Shown: positions 13,295 to 27,410 of the stretch, piece by piece | How the letters are laid out: each line of letters opens with the position of its first letter | Position numbering within the stretch: position 1 is the first letter of the stretch | Assembly: GCA_014904845.1 (NCBI GenBank) | Contig: MU119546.1 | Coordinates: 1 to 49,613 of the forward strand | DNA length: 49,613 nucleotides | Direction of reading: 5' to 3' | Source of the DNA: Acephala macrosclerotiorum | Lineage: Eukaryota; Ascomycota; Leotiomycetes; Helotiales; Mollisiaceae | Program-made: the position numbers and the translations under genes | Notes under the pieces: model-generated | What the model was told of the DNA's origin: nothing | What the model saw: only the letters and a program-made list of their open reading frames with translations | Databases searched by the model: none

Positions 13295-14248
13295 ATATCA
13301 AAATAAAATCTTTTTTACTTTTTTTATATATAAAAAAATTTCGCCCTCTTTACATATTATTAATAAAAAATATTTATTTTATATTTTCTAATAAATTATA
13401 AACTCGAATTTCGCACGAAACTATTTATTCATTTGAGAATTACTTATTCAATTACTTATTCTTTATAATTCGAAATTTTACTTACTTTCTATTATTATTA
13501 TTATTTTTTATTTCTATTTCTATTTCTCAAACTTTCGATTATTTTAATTAATTTTTTTTAATTGATTTTATATAAAATTTAAATCAATTAAATTTTATTT
13601 ACTTACTATAAATATAATTAATCAAATTCAAACAAAAAACGATTACTTTTTAAATTTTTATTTCTTTTAAAAAATTCAAAAAAAAAAAAAAACATTTCAA
13701 TAATTCAAATAACTTCAAATACTCGAAAATTATCTTTTAAAATAATCTAAAACATGTATATTCTCGCTATAGTTCTATTTATAGTTTTTTTTTGTTTATT
13801 TCAAATTTGAATCTTATATTACTCTCAATATTTCAAAATAATTTAAATACTTTTTTTATTCTACGAATATAAACTTTTCTAATTATTAAATAAAATAAAT
13901 TTTTTTAAATAAATTTTTTTTTCTATTTTTAAATTTAAAATATTTTCGAGTATTTATTAAACTTTAAATCAAAAAAAAAATCACGATATTAAAAAGTTTT
14001 TTAAAATTAAAACAAATTATAAATATATTTCAATTTAAATTATTTTAATTTTATTTTACAGAATTTTTTTTTATCGATTAAATAATTCAATCAAATTTCA
14101 AATTAAAATTTTTTTATTTTTATTTTAAAATATTTTTTAATAAAAAATTTTTATTATTTAAATTTCAAACGAATTTTTTCTCGTTTTTACTTATTTTTTA
14201 TTACGTTTTTTTATTAATTAAAAAAGTTTTTTAAATTCTAACAATAGT
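13295..14248 (+). repeat. R1 repeat copy e, start-only unit (about 0.95 kb)
   Basis: It starts with ATATCAAAATAAAATC and is collinear with the first 0.95 kb of copy f. It keeps ACTCGAATTTCGCACGAAAC and ATTTGAGAATTACTTATTC, which match the less mutated end of copy a in reverse. It stops at a point equivalent to about 6,915 in copy c, where copy f begins. It could be read as a solo terminal repeat, but the same ~1 kb has not been found at the far end of a full unit except as the start of the next unit. Confidence 0.82.
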
Positions 14249-17200
14249 ATATCAAAATAAGATTCTTTTTACTTTTTTTATATATAAAAATTTTTCGCTC
14301 TCTTTATATATCAATAATAAAAAATACTTATTTTATATTTTTTAACAAATTATAAACTCGAATTTTATACGAAACTATTTATCCATTTAAAAATTATTTA
14401 TTCAATTACTCATTTTTTACAATTCGAAATTCTATTTATTTTTATTATCTATTTTTTTTTCTCTTGTTTTTATTTCTATTTTTCGAATTTTCGATTATTT
14501 TAAATTAATTTTTTTAAATTAATTTCATATAAAAATTAAATTAATTAAATTTTATTTGTTTACAATAAATATAACTAATCAAATTCAATTAAAATACGAT
14601 TTTTTTTTTTTTTTAAAAAAAAATTCAAAAAAATATAAAACGTTTTAATAATTCAAATAATATCAAATACTTGAAAACTATTTCTTAAAATAATTTAAAA
14701 TATATATATATTCGTTATAATTCTATTCATAGTTTTTTTTTCTTTATTTCAAATTTAAATTTTATATTACTTTTAATATTTTAAAACAATTTAAATACTT
14801 TTTTTTATTTTACGAATATAAATTTTTTCGATTTTTAAATAAAATTTTTTTTTTTAAACAAATCTATTTTTTCGTTTTCAAATTTAAAATACTTTCGAAC
14901 GTTTATCGAGTTTTAAATCAAAAAAAAATATTTAATATTAAAATATTTTTTAAAATTAAAACAAATCGTAAATAGGTTTCAATTTAAATTATTTCAATTT
15001 TATTCTACAAAAGAAATTCCTTTATCAATTAAACAATTTAATTGAGTTTCAAATTAAACTTTTTTTATTTTTATTTTAAAATATTTCGATAAAAAAATAT
15101 TATTATTTAAATTTTAAACGAATTTTTTTGGATTTTTATTTATTTTTTATTGCACTTTTTTATTAATTAAAAAAACTTTTTAAACTCTAGTAATAATATT
15201 CGATTATATCAATTAAAAAATATTTTTATAAATACTATTACAATAATTAAACATATTTTTTTTTACGTATAATACGAAACGCTAAAAACGATTACAAACG
15301 AATTTTAATTTAAATTAAAAAAAAAACACTAAAAATTCAAACGAATTAAACGAATTAAACGAATTAAATAAATTAAATAAAAATAAATAAAAAAATAAAA
15401 ATAAAAAAAATAAAATTAATAAAGTACTACGTTTTATATTTTTTAATCGTATTTTTACAAAAAAAACTTTTTTTTAATTCGAGTAATCGTAATCTCAATA
15501 TCGTTTTATTTAATAAAATTTTAATTAATAATTTTATTATTTCGAAAATACTATTTAAAATACGTTTAATACTTTTATTAATATTCTCGATAAAATTTAC
15601 AATTTAATATTAATTACAAATAATAATAATAATATTTTCTCGCTTATAAATGTCGATTTCTAAAAAAAAAAAATCACGTTTTTTTTTTAAGGTTTACAAA
15701 TATTTTCGATTTTACAGTATATAAACTATTTTCAAATATTGAAATAATTGTTCGTAATTTTCAATTCTTTATTAAATAGATTTTTTTATTTTTAGATTTA
15801 TTTTTAAATTCAAATTTTTTTTTTCGTAGAATTTTTTATTACTAATAAAAAAACGAATTCAATTAAATCGTAAATCGATTTAAAATTTATTTTCAAACGA
15901 TCGAAAAAATTTTATCGACGTTTTTATTTCGCATTTATAACGAGTTTTAAAAAAGATTTTTTTAACTTTATATTTTATCTTTGAAATTAGAATCTCGTTT
16001 ATCGATATACGCAATTTATATTATTATATTCGATTTTAAATAATAGTTAAAAAAATCAAAATATTCGTGAAATTTTTTTTTTAATTTTATTTCAATTCTT
16101 GAAAATAAAAAAAATTAATTCGATTTTTATTATAAAATCGACGAATTTTTTACTATAAATAATTTCAATTACATTATATAGTAATTACTTAAATCGCATT
16201 TAATTATAAAATTTAAATTCAAAAATAATACGATCAATATAAAAATATATATTTATAAAACGAAATACAATAAATAATTTTTATTTAAAATAATATATAA
16301 TAAAAAAATATTTATTTAAAAAAAAATATTAAAATTATTTTATTATTAAAAATCGATACAAATATATTAATTAAAAAAAAGTAAAATTTTTTAATCGAAT
16401 TTATCGAAGATAAGATATTTTTTGTTTAAAATAATTTATTAAAATAAAAAAATTAATCGATTTTATTACGTGTTTTTACGTTTTTATTTTAATCGAATAT
16501 AAAAATATTATCGATTTCTCGAATTAATTTTTTTAAATTAATAACAAATTAAATTTTTTTTATAAAACAATAATTCTTTTAAAAACTTAAATTTATATAC
16601 GAAATTTTTATTATAATATTTTAATAAATTTATAATTTCATTTAAACGTTTAAAAAATTTATAATCGAATAAAATATAGTAATTTAAAAAGCGTTCAACG
16701 AAAAATAACGATAAAATTCGTTCGTTATTAAAATTGAAACTATTTTTATAATTAATAATCGTTTATTAAATACTCGAGATTTTTACAATTATTACAAAAA
16801 ATTATATTATATTAAAATTAAATACTTTATTAAATATTTTTATTTTCAAAAAAATTTCAATATTAAAAAAAAAAAAATAATAATAAATAAAAATCGAACG
16901 ACGCAAAAAATTTATTTTCGAAAAAATTAAAACTTTTAATCGAATTTATATTATTTTTTTATTTTATTCGTAAAATCTATTAATACAATTACAATTATAA
17001 TTGCTAATTTCTAATTTTTAAATATCGATAATAAATCAATTTTTATATTCGCTTTTTTTTGTTTTCTTTTTTTTTTATTCGATATAATTTTTATTATTTT
17101 TATTAAATATTTTAAAAACGATTAAATCGATTTCAATTTATTAATTTTCGATTTAATAATTTCGAATTATACGAAAATATAAAAAATTAAATTAAATTCG

Positions 17201-20200
17201 AAAAAATTAAAAATATTTTTATTTCGATTTTAAATTCGAATAATAAATTAATAATATTTACTTTTATTAACGTTAAATAATATTCGTTTATAAAATTATA
17301 CAATTTTATTTCAATTTTTCAATTTTTTAAAAACAAAAAATTCTATTTACAATTCTACGAAAATTTAATCTCGTAAATAATCAATAAATATAAAATTAAT
17401 ATTATTGCACGAAATAATTTCTAGTTTTTTAATCGAATCAAATAATTCTTTTTATATCGCTTTACAATAATTTTTATTATAATAATCAAAATTTTAATAA
17501 AATAAATTTTTTATTCGTTTAAATCATTTAAAATTTATACAATTACTCAAAATAAAATTATTTAATATAATCGTATAAATTATTTCGACGTTTAAAAACT
17601 CGATAAATTTTTAATTGATTTTATAATAAAATTTAAAAATAAATTATATATTTACAATACATATATCACATATAAAAATAAATAAAAATCATATAATTAT
17701 TTTATTAAATTAAAAAAACATTTAATAAATTTATTTTATTTTAATATAATCGATTTAATTTTTATCAAAAAATTCGATAATAATTAATTTTTTATTATTT
17801 TTATATATAATAAAATTAAATTAATGCGAATATATATTATTAAATCTAAAAACGAAATTATGAATTATTTTATTTATTTTAAAAATTATTTCGAGTATTA
17901 AAACAAAAAATAAATAATTAAATAATTATAAAATAATAATAACAAAAATAAATAATTAATAAATTTTATAAAAATTTTAAAAAAAATAAAATTGTTTAGA
18001 AATTCATCGAATTATATTTACTCGAAATAAATAATTTATTCGAATATTTAAATAAATTATTTAAAAAAAAACGAAATTCTTTTTTTAAAAAAATTAATTT
18101 CGATTTCAATTTTTAATCGAAAATAATTAAATACACGTATTATTTTTATTTTCAATTATATTACTCTATAATTAATATATTATTATTCGAAACGTAATAC
18201 AATAAAAAATTCAATTATAATTATATTAAAATTTTCGATTCTATTATTTATTATTACAATTTTAATAAAAATTAAAATAAATTAAAATAAAATTATTCGA
18301 AAATTTTTAATTAAATACGAAAAAAAATACTCTATATAAAATCTTAAAATCAAACGATTATATCGCTCAAACAATCTCAATTAAAAAAATTAAATACTTT
18401 CTTTAAAACAAATTTATTTCAAAAAATAAATATAAATACGAATTTCGATAATTTATAAATTATTTTACAAATTTAATTAAATTTTCAATTTTTATCTCGA
18501 CGTCGAAATTTATATCGAAATTCGTTATTTTACTTTATTTACTAATTTCAATATTTTTACTTAATTCAATTTATATAAAAAAACGACTAATAACAAAAAA
18601 TTAATTTATTGATTACATAAAATCAATTGTTTTACTTTTGTTTACTTTCGATTATTTAAAATCGAATTCGCTCGAATTAATTTATTTTTTTATTTTATAA
18701 TAATTTTTTATTCTTTTAAAAATATTAATCGTTTATTTAATAATATAAAATTAATAATTCTTTATTTTTCGATCATACTCTCGATTTACAATTACTAAAT
18801 CGTTTTATCGTTCTTATATAAATTATCGATTAAATTTTTAATGTAAATTTTTTTTTATTAAATTCAATTAAAACACTTTTTAATTAAACGATTTTTTATC
18901 AAAAAAACTTTAATTTTTTCGAATAAAAAAAAAACTATATTTAAAAGTCGAAATTTAATTCAAATATTAATAATAAAATCAATTTATTTAATTTTTTTTC
19001 TATTTTTAATAATTAAACTTTTTTAATTTTATCGATATATTAAGTTTTTTTTATTTTTAACGATTAAATTCATTTAATTTAATCGAAAAAAAAATCGAAA
19101 ATAAATATTATATATTATTTAATATAAAAAACGAATTCAAAAAACAATAAAAATATTTACAATATTCTTATTTTCGAAAAACTACGTTTATTTTATTCGT
19201 CGAAAATAAATCAAATCTTAATATCGAATCGAATCGTTCGATTATTTTTTTTAATTATTTGCATTTTCAATAATTTTTCGATTTTTTCAATCTAATTTTT
19301 TTTTCTTTATATCGAATTTATTATTAATGTACACATTTTTTTTATTTTTTTTATTTCGCATTTTACAATAAATACTTTTTATTATTATTATTTTAATTAC
19401 GCGAATTTAAATAAATTTTTGGAATTTCGAATACTCGAATAAACTATAAATTACTTATAATAAAAATAATAAAAAATAACAATATAAAAAAAAAAAATAT
19501 TTTTAATAAAAAATAAAACGTAAATAAAAATAAAATATTCAAATAATTATAAATTATTTATAAAAAAATAAATATTTCAAATTAAACGCAATATTATAAA
19601 AAAAATTTATAATATAAAATATAATAAATAATTTGCAATTTTAAATAATAATTATAAAATTATTTTTATTTTCGTTATCGTTTATAATTAGAAAATTAAT
19701 TAAATAAATATAAAAACGATTTTTTTTATATAAAAAATTAATATTGAAATTTATATCGATTTATTTATTAAATATAGCGTTTTAAAAATTATTAAACTAA
19801 ATAAAATTTTATATAGTTTTAAGTAATTATTTCGTATATAATACAATTTTTATATTAATTTTTTTTTAAAATAAAATTTTAAATTTTTTAATATTAATAA
19901 TTTTATTTTTTATCGAAAAAATACGATTATTATTATTTATATCGACGATTTTTTTATTATTAGTAATTTACGAAAAAATATCAATACTATTAAAAAATCG
20001 TTTAATTTTTATTTTTATATATTCGATTTTTATTTATATTATTTTTATTTAAATATAGAAATTATTCGAAATTATTTTTATCGCTTTTTTCACTTTTTAT
20101 AAATATTTTTTTTTTATATTTTTTTTTAAAAATAATAATATATCGATTTATTTTACTATTAATACTTTAATAAAATCAATAATTTATTTAATTTCAATCG

Positions 20201-20582
20201 AAAAAAACTATTAAATACTACTTTTTTTTCGACGCATATATTAATTTATTATCGATTTTTTTATATATATTATATTTAATACGCGATTCGATTATATTTA
20301 TATTATTTTAATTATTAATCGATTTATTTCAAATTTAATCGAAATATATATAAAAACGAAAAAAAAAAAAATTTAATATATTTAAAATATACTCAATATA
20401 AATTTAATTTTTTAAAAATCGATTTAATTATTTGAAAACTATATCGATTTCAATTAAATCGACGATTATAATATTAAATAATCGATATTCGATTACGTTT
20501 TTAATATAAAATCGATAATTATTAATTAATTCGTCAAATATTAATTTATAATCTTTTTTTTATTCTATAAAATCGAGTATAT
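14249..20582 (+). repeat. R1 repeat copy f, about 6.3 kb
   Basis: This unit is collinear with copy c from its start (ATATCAAAATAAGATTC) through the microsatellite at about 15,340-15,375 and the ATATAGCG landmark near 19,772. It ends at a point equivalent to about 12,240 in copy c, so about 650 bp of the far end is missing. Copy g follows without any spacer. No reading frame or protein motif is visible. Confidence 0.85.
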
Positions 20583-23500
20583 CGTATTAAAATGAGACTT
20601 TTTTTACTTTTTCTATATATAAAAAAATTTCGTTCTTTTTTACATATTAATAAAAATGAATATTTATTTATATATTTTTTGACAGATTATAAACTCGAAT
20701 TTCGCACGGGACTATTTATCCATTTGAGAATTACTTATTCAATTATTTATTTTTTATAGTTCAAAAACTCTATTTATTTATTATTTATTATTTTTTCTTT
20801 TTATTTCTATTTCTATTTTTCGAATTCTCGATTATTTCAATTGATTCTTTTTGATTGATTTTATATAAAATTTAAATTAATTAAATTTTATTTACTTATT
20901 ATAAGTATAATTAATCAAATTTAAATAGAAAACGATTATTTTTTAAATTTTTATTTTTTTTAAGAAATTTAAAAAAATATAAAATATTTCGATAATTTAA
21001 ATAATTTTAAATACTCGAGAATTATTTTTTGAGACAATTTAAAATATGTGTATTTTTATTATAATTCTATTTATAGTCTTTTTTTATTTATTTTAAGTTT
21101 AAGTTTTACGTTATTTTTAGTATTTCAAAATAATTCGAATTCTTTTTTCATTTTATGAATATAAACTTTTTTAATTTTCAATTCAAATTATTTTAATTTT
21201 ATTTTACAAAAAAAATCTTTTTATTAATCAAATAATTCAATCGAATTTCAAATTAAATTTTTTTCATTTTTTATCTCAAAATATTTTTTAATAAAAAAAT
21301 ATTATTATTTAAATTTCAAACGAATTTTTTTGAATTTTTATTTATTTTTTATTACGCTTTTTTATTAATTAATTTTTTTTTTAAAATTTTAATAATAATA
21401 TTTAATTATATTAATTGAAAATGTTTTTATAAATATTATTACAATAATTAAATATATTTTTTTTATATATAATACGAAACGCTAAAAATGTTCGTAAACG
21501 AATTTTAATTCAAATTAAAAAAAAATACTAATAACTCGAGCGAATTAAACAAATTAAATAAATTAAATAAAAAAAGCGAAATAAATAAAGAAAATATAAG
21601 ATTAATAAAACGCTACGTATTATATTTTTCGATCGTATTTTTTATAAAAAAAATACTTTTTTAATTCGAATAATCGCAATTTTAATATCGTTTTATTTAA
21701 TGAAATTTCAATTAATAGTTTTATTATTTCGAAAATATTATTTAAAATACGTTTAATATTCTTATTAATATTTCTAATAAAATTTATAATTTAATATTAA
21801 CTACAAATAATAATAATAGTATTTTTTCGTTTATAAATACTAATTTCTAAAAAAATTACATTTTTTTTTTAAAATTTTATAATATATAAACTATTTTTAA
21901 ACATCGAAATAATTATAAATTAATTTAAAATTTATTTTCAAACAATTAAAAAAATTTCATTAATATTTTTATTTTATATTTATAATAAATTCTAAAAAAA
22001 AAAAAATTAATATTATATTTTATTTTTTAAATTAAAATTTCGTTTATTAGTATACACGGTTTATATTATTATATTCGATTCTAAATAATAATTAAAAAAA
22101 TTAAAATATTTACAAAAATTTTTTTTTAATTTTATTTCAATTTTTAAAAACCAAAAAAATTAATTCAATTTTTATTATAAAATCGACGAATTTTTTATTA
22201 TAAGCGATTTTAATTATATTATATAATAATTACTTAAATCGTATTTTATTACGAAATTTAAATTTAAAAATAATATAATCGATATAAAAAAATTCGTTTA
22301 TAAAAAAAAATATAATAAATAAATTTTATTTAAAATAATATATAATAAAAAAATACTCATTTGAAAAAAGTAATAATATCGAAATTATTTTACTATAAAA
22401 AATCAATATAAATACAATAATTAAAAAAATAAAATTTTTTAATCGAATTTATCGAATATTAAATATTTTTTATTTAAAACGATTTATTAAAACAAGAAAA
22501 TTAATTGATTTTATTACGCGTTTTTACGTTTTTATTTTAATCGAATATAAAAATATTATTAATTTTTCGAATTAATTCTTTTAAATTAATAATAAATTAA
22601 ATTTTTTTTATAAAACAATAGTTTTTATATTCGTTTAATTGATTTTATAGTTTTTTTTAAAAATTTAAATTTATATACGAAATTTTTATTACAATATTTT
22701 AATAAATTTACAATTTTATTTAAATATTTAGTAATTTTATAATCGAATAAAATACGATAATTTAAAAAGCGTTTAATAAAAAATAATAATAAAATTTGTT
22801 TATTATTAAAATCGAAATTATTTTTATAATTAATAATCGTTTATTAAACGTTCAAACTTTTTCCAATTATTATAAAAAATTATATTATATTTTATTAAAT
22901 ATTTTATTAAATATTTTTATTTTAAAAAAAATTTTAATATTAAAAAAAAAAAAAATAAATAGAAATTAAATAATATTAAAAATTTATTTTCGAAAAAATT
23001 AAAATTTTCGATTGAATTTATATTATTTTTTATTTTATTCGTAGAATTTATTAATACGATTATAATTATAATTTACAATTTTTAGTTTTTGATTATTGAT
23101 AATAAATCGATTTTTATATTTACTTTTTTTTTCGTTTTTATTTTCTTTTTATTTAATATAATTTTTTTCGTTTTTATTAAATCTTTTAAAAACGATTAAA
23201 TCGTTAATATTAATTGCACTAATTATATTATTACAAATCAATTTCAATTTATCAATTTTCAATTTAATAATTTCAAATTATATAAAAATATAAAAAAAAA
23301 AATCAAATTCGAAAAAATTAAAATCGTTTTTATTTTGATTTTAAATTCGAATAACGAATTAATAATATTTACTTTTATTAATATCAAATAATATTCGTTT
23401 ATAGAATTATATAATTTTATTTCGATTTTTTAATTTTTTAAAAATAAAATTTTTTATTTATAATTTTACAAAAATTTAATTTCGTAAATAATCGATAAAT

Positions 23501-26500
23501 ACAAAATTAATATTACACGAAATAATTTTTAATTTTTCAATCGAATCGAATAATTTTCTTTATATCGCTTTACAATAATTATTACTCTAATAATTAAAAC
23601 TTTAATTAAACGAAATTTTTATTTGTTTAAATTATTCGAAATTTATACGATTATTTAAAATAAATTCATTTAATATAATCGTATAAATTATTTCGATATC
23701 TAAAAACTCGATAAATTTTTAATCGATTTTACAATAAAATTAAAAACGAATTATATATTTACAATATATATATTATACAAAAAAAAAAGCGAAAATCGTA
23801 TAATTATTTTATTAAATCAAAAAAATATTTAATAAAATTAATTTATTTTAATATAATTAATTTAATTTTTATTAAAAAATTTAATAATAATCGATTTTTC
23901 GTTATTTTTATATATAATAAAATTAAATTAATACAAATATATATTATTAAATTTAAAAACGAAATTACAAATTGTTTTATTTATTTTAAAAATTATTTTA
24001 AATATTAAAATAAAATTTAAATAATCAAATAATTATAAAATAACAATTAAAAAAAAATACGTAATTAATAAATTTTATAAAATTTTCAAAAAAAACGAAA
24101 TTAATTAAAAATTTATTAAATTATATTTATTTAAAATAAATAATTTATTTAAACGATTTAAATAAATTATTTAAAAAAAAAAAATTTTAAAAAAATTAAT
24201 TTTAATTTTAATTTTTAATTAAAAACGATTAAATACGCGTATTATTTCTATTTTTAATTATATTATTTTACAATTAATATATTATCGTTTAAAACGTAAT
24301 ACAATAAAAATTTTAATTACAATTATATTAAAACTTTCGATTTTATTATTTATTATTATAATTTTAATAAAAATTAAAAAAATTAAAATAAAATTATTTA
24401 AAGAATTTTAATTAAATATAAAAAAAAATACTCTATATAAAATCTTAAAATTAAATAATTGTATTATTTAAACAATTTCAATTAAAAAAATTAAATGCAT
24501 TTTTTAAAATAAATTTACTTTAAAAAACAAATACAAATACGAATTTCAATAATCTATAAATTATTTTACAAATTCGATCAAATCGTCAATTTTTCTCTCG
24601 ACGTCGAAATTCGTATCGAAATTTATTATTTTATTTTATTTATTTATCTCGATATTTTTATTCGATTTAAATTATAAAAAAAATTAATTAATAATAAAAA
24701 ATTAATTTATCGATTACATAAAATCAATTCTTTTATTACTATTTATTTTCAATTATTTAAAATCGAATTTATTTAAAACAATTTATTTTTTTATTTTATA
24801 ATAATTTTTTACTTTTTCAAAAATATTAATTATTTATTTAATAATACAAAATTAACAATTTTTCGTTTTTTAATTATATTTTTAATTTACAATTACTAAA
24901 TCGTTTTATCGTTTTTACGTAAACTATCGATCAAATTTTTAACGTAAAATTTTTTTTATCGAATTTAATTAAAACGTTTTTTAATCAAATAATTTTCTAT
25001 GAAAAAAATTTCAATTTTCTCAAATAATAAAAAAAAACTATATTTAAAAATCGAAATTTAATTCAAATATTAATAATAAAATTAATTTTTTTAATTTTTT
25101 TTCTATCAATAATCAAAAATTTTTAATTTTATTAATTTATTAAAAAATTTTATTTTCAATAATTAAACTTTTTTAATTTAATCAAAAAAAATTTCAAAAA
25201 CGAATATTATATACTATTCGATATAAAAAACGAATTCGAAAAATAATAAAAATATTTATAATATTTTCATTTTCAAAAAATTATATTTATTTCATTTATC
25301 GAAAATAAATTAAATCTTAATATCAAATCAAACTATTTTATTGTTTTTTCTAATTACTCGTACTTTCAATAATTTTTCGATTTTTTTAATTCAATCTTTT
25401 TTCTTTATATCGAATTTACTATCGATACGTATATTTTTTTTCTTTTTTCTTTTTATTTTACATTTTACAATAAATACTTTTTATTATTTTTTTCGATTAC
25501 GCGAATTCGAATAAATTTTTCGAATTTCGAATACTCGAATAAACTATAAATTATTCGCAATAAAAACAATAAAAAACGACAATATAAAAAAAAAAAATAT
25601 TTTTAATAAAAAATAAAATATAAACGAAAATAAAATACTCGAACGATTATAAATTATTTATAAAAAAATAAATATTTCAAATCAAATACAATATTACAAA
25701 TTTTTTTTTACAATATAAAATACAATAAATAATTCGCGATTTTAAATAATAATAAAAAAATCGATTTTTATAAGATTTTTATTTCAATAATAAAACTAAT
25801 AAACTATAAAATTATTTTTATTTTTATTATCGTTTACAATTAAAAAATTGATTAAATAAATATAAAAACAATTTTTTTTTACAAAAAATTTAATATTAAA
25901 ATTTATATCGATTTATTTATTAAATATAGCGTTTTAAAAACTATTAAATTAAATAAAATTTTATATAATTTTAAGTAATTATTTTGTATATAATAAAATT
26001 TTTTTATTAAATTTTTTTTTAAAATAAAATTTTAAATTTTTTAATATTAATATTTTTATTTTTTATCAAAAAAATATTATTATTACTATTTACGTCGATA
26101 ATTTTATTATTATTAGTTAGTAATTTACGAAAAAATATTAATACTATTAAAATATTTTTTAATTTTTATTTTTATATATTCAATCTCGATTTATATTACT
26201 TTTATTTGAATATAAAAATTATTTGAAATTGTTTTTACTATTTTCTTCGTTTTTTACAAATAATCTATTTTCAAAAAGTCTTTAAAAATAATAATATATC
26301 GATTTATTTTATTATTAATATTTTAATAAAATTAACAATTTATTTAATTTTAATCGAAAAAAATTATTAAATATTATTTTTTTTTCGATAAATATATCAA
26401 TTTGTAATCGATTTTTTTATATATACTATATTCAATATGCAATTCAATTTTGTTTATATCGTTTTAATCGTTAATCGATTTATTTTAAATTCGATTAAAA

Positions 26501-27410
26501 TATATATAAAAATAATAAAAAAAATCTTTTAATATATTTAAAATATACTCAATATAAATTTAATTTTCTAAGAATCGATTTAATCGTTTGAAAATTATAT
26601 CGATTTCAATTAAATTAATAATCGAAATATTAAACGATCGATATCAAAATATATATTTAATATAAAATCAATAATTATTAATTGATTTATTAAACGTTAA
26701 TTTATGATCTCGTTTTTATTATACGAAATCGAATATATCGAACAAACGAATACAATCAAAAAAGCGATTTAACTTTAAATTTTTTTTAAATAAATCAATT
26801 TTAGTAATTTAAATATTAAAACTATTATTATTTACGAAAAGAATTAAAATATTGTCGTATTTACAAAAAATTTTCAATTTTACGTTCGAATGAAATATAT
26901 CAATATTTGGTATTATTTTATTCGTAAAAAAATTATCGAAAAAAAAAAATTTAAAATATATTTATATATTACAACAAATTACGAATAAATTAACGAAAGT
27001 ACTACTAAAAAAATCTTTTTAAAATTTTTAAATAATTATAAAAATCGAATAATTTTTATAATTAAAAAAAAAATTTATCGTTTAATTAATCGTTTATAAA
27101 TTAATTCGAATTCAATTTAAATATATTCGATTATAACGTCGATTTTATTTATATTATTCGAACAATTATTATATAAAATACTTTAACTAAAAATAAATTT
27201 TTTATTTAAAATCGTAATTTTTATTATTGATATTTTATTATTAATTTTTATTACTTTTTTTATTTATTATTTACTATTTTTCTATAAATCTCTTTCTCTA
27301 TATAATTTTAATTATAATTTATTGAAAATATAATTAAATATTATATATAATATATAAAAACTTTTAAATTCGTTCGTTTAAAATATATAAAAATATTCGA
27401 TCGTATAAAA
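20583..27410 (+). repeat. R1 repeat copy g, about 6.8 kb with internal deletions
   Basis: The start is a little-mutated form, ATTAAAATGAGAC, followed by ACTCGAATTTCGCACGGGAC at about 20,693. It runs collinearly with copy f to a far end like that of copy c. It has small internal gaps: near 21,178, where the equivalent of about 14,830-14,980 is missing, and near 21,880-21,915. The microsatellite is at about 21,540-21,565 and the ATATAGCG landmark is near 25,925. No gene is visible. Confidence 0.85.

Noticed and set aside
13295..14248. Solo LTR of an LTR retrotransposon
   Set aside because: A ~1-kb start-only unit fits superficially. However, no TG...CA ends, target duplication, primer-binding site or polypurine tract can be seen, and other units have variable far ends.
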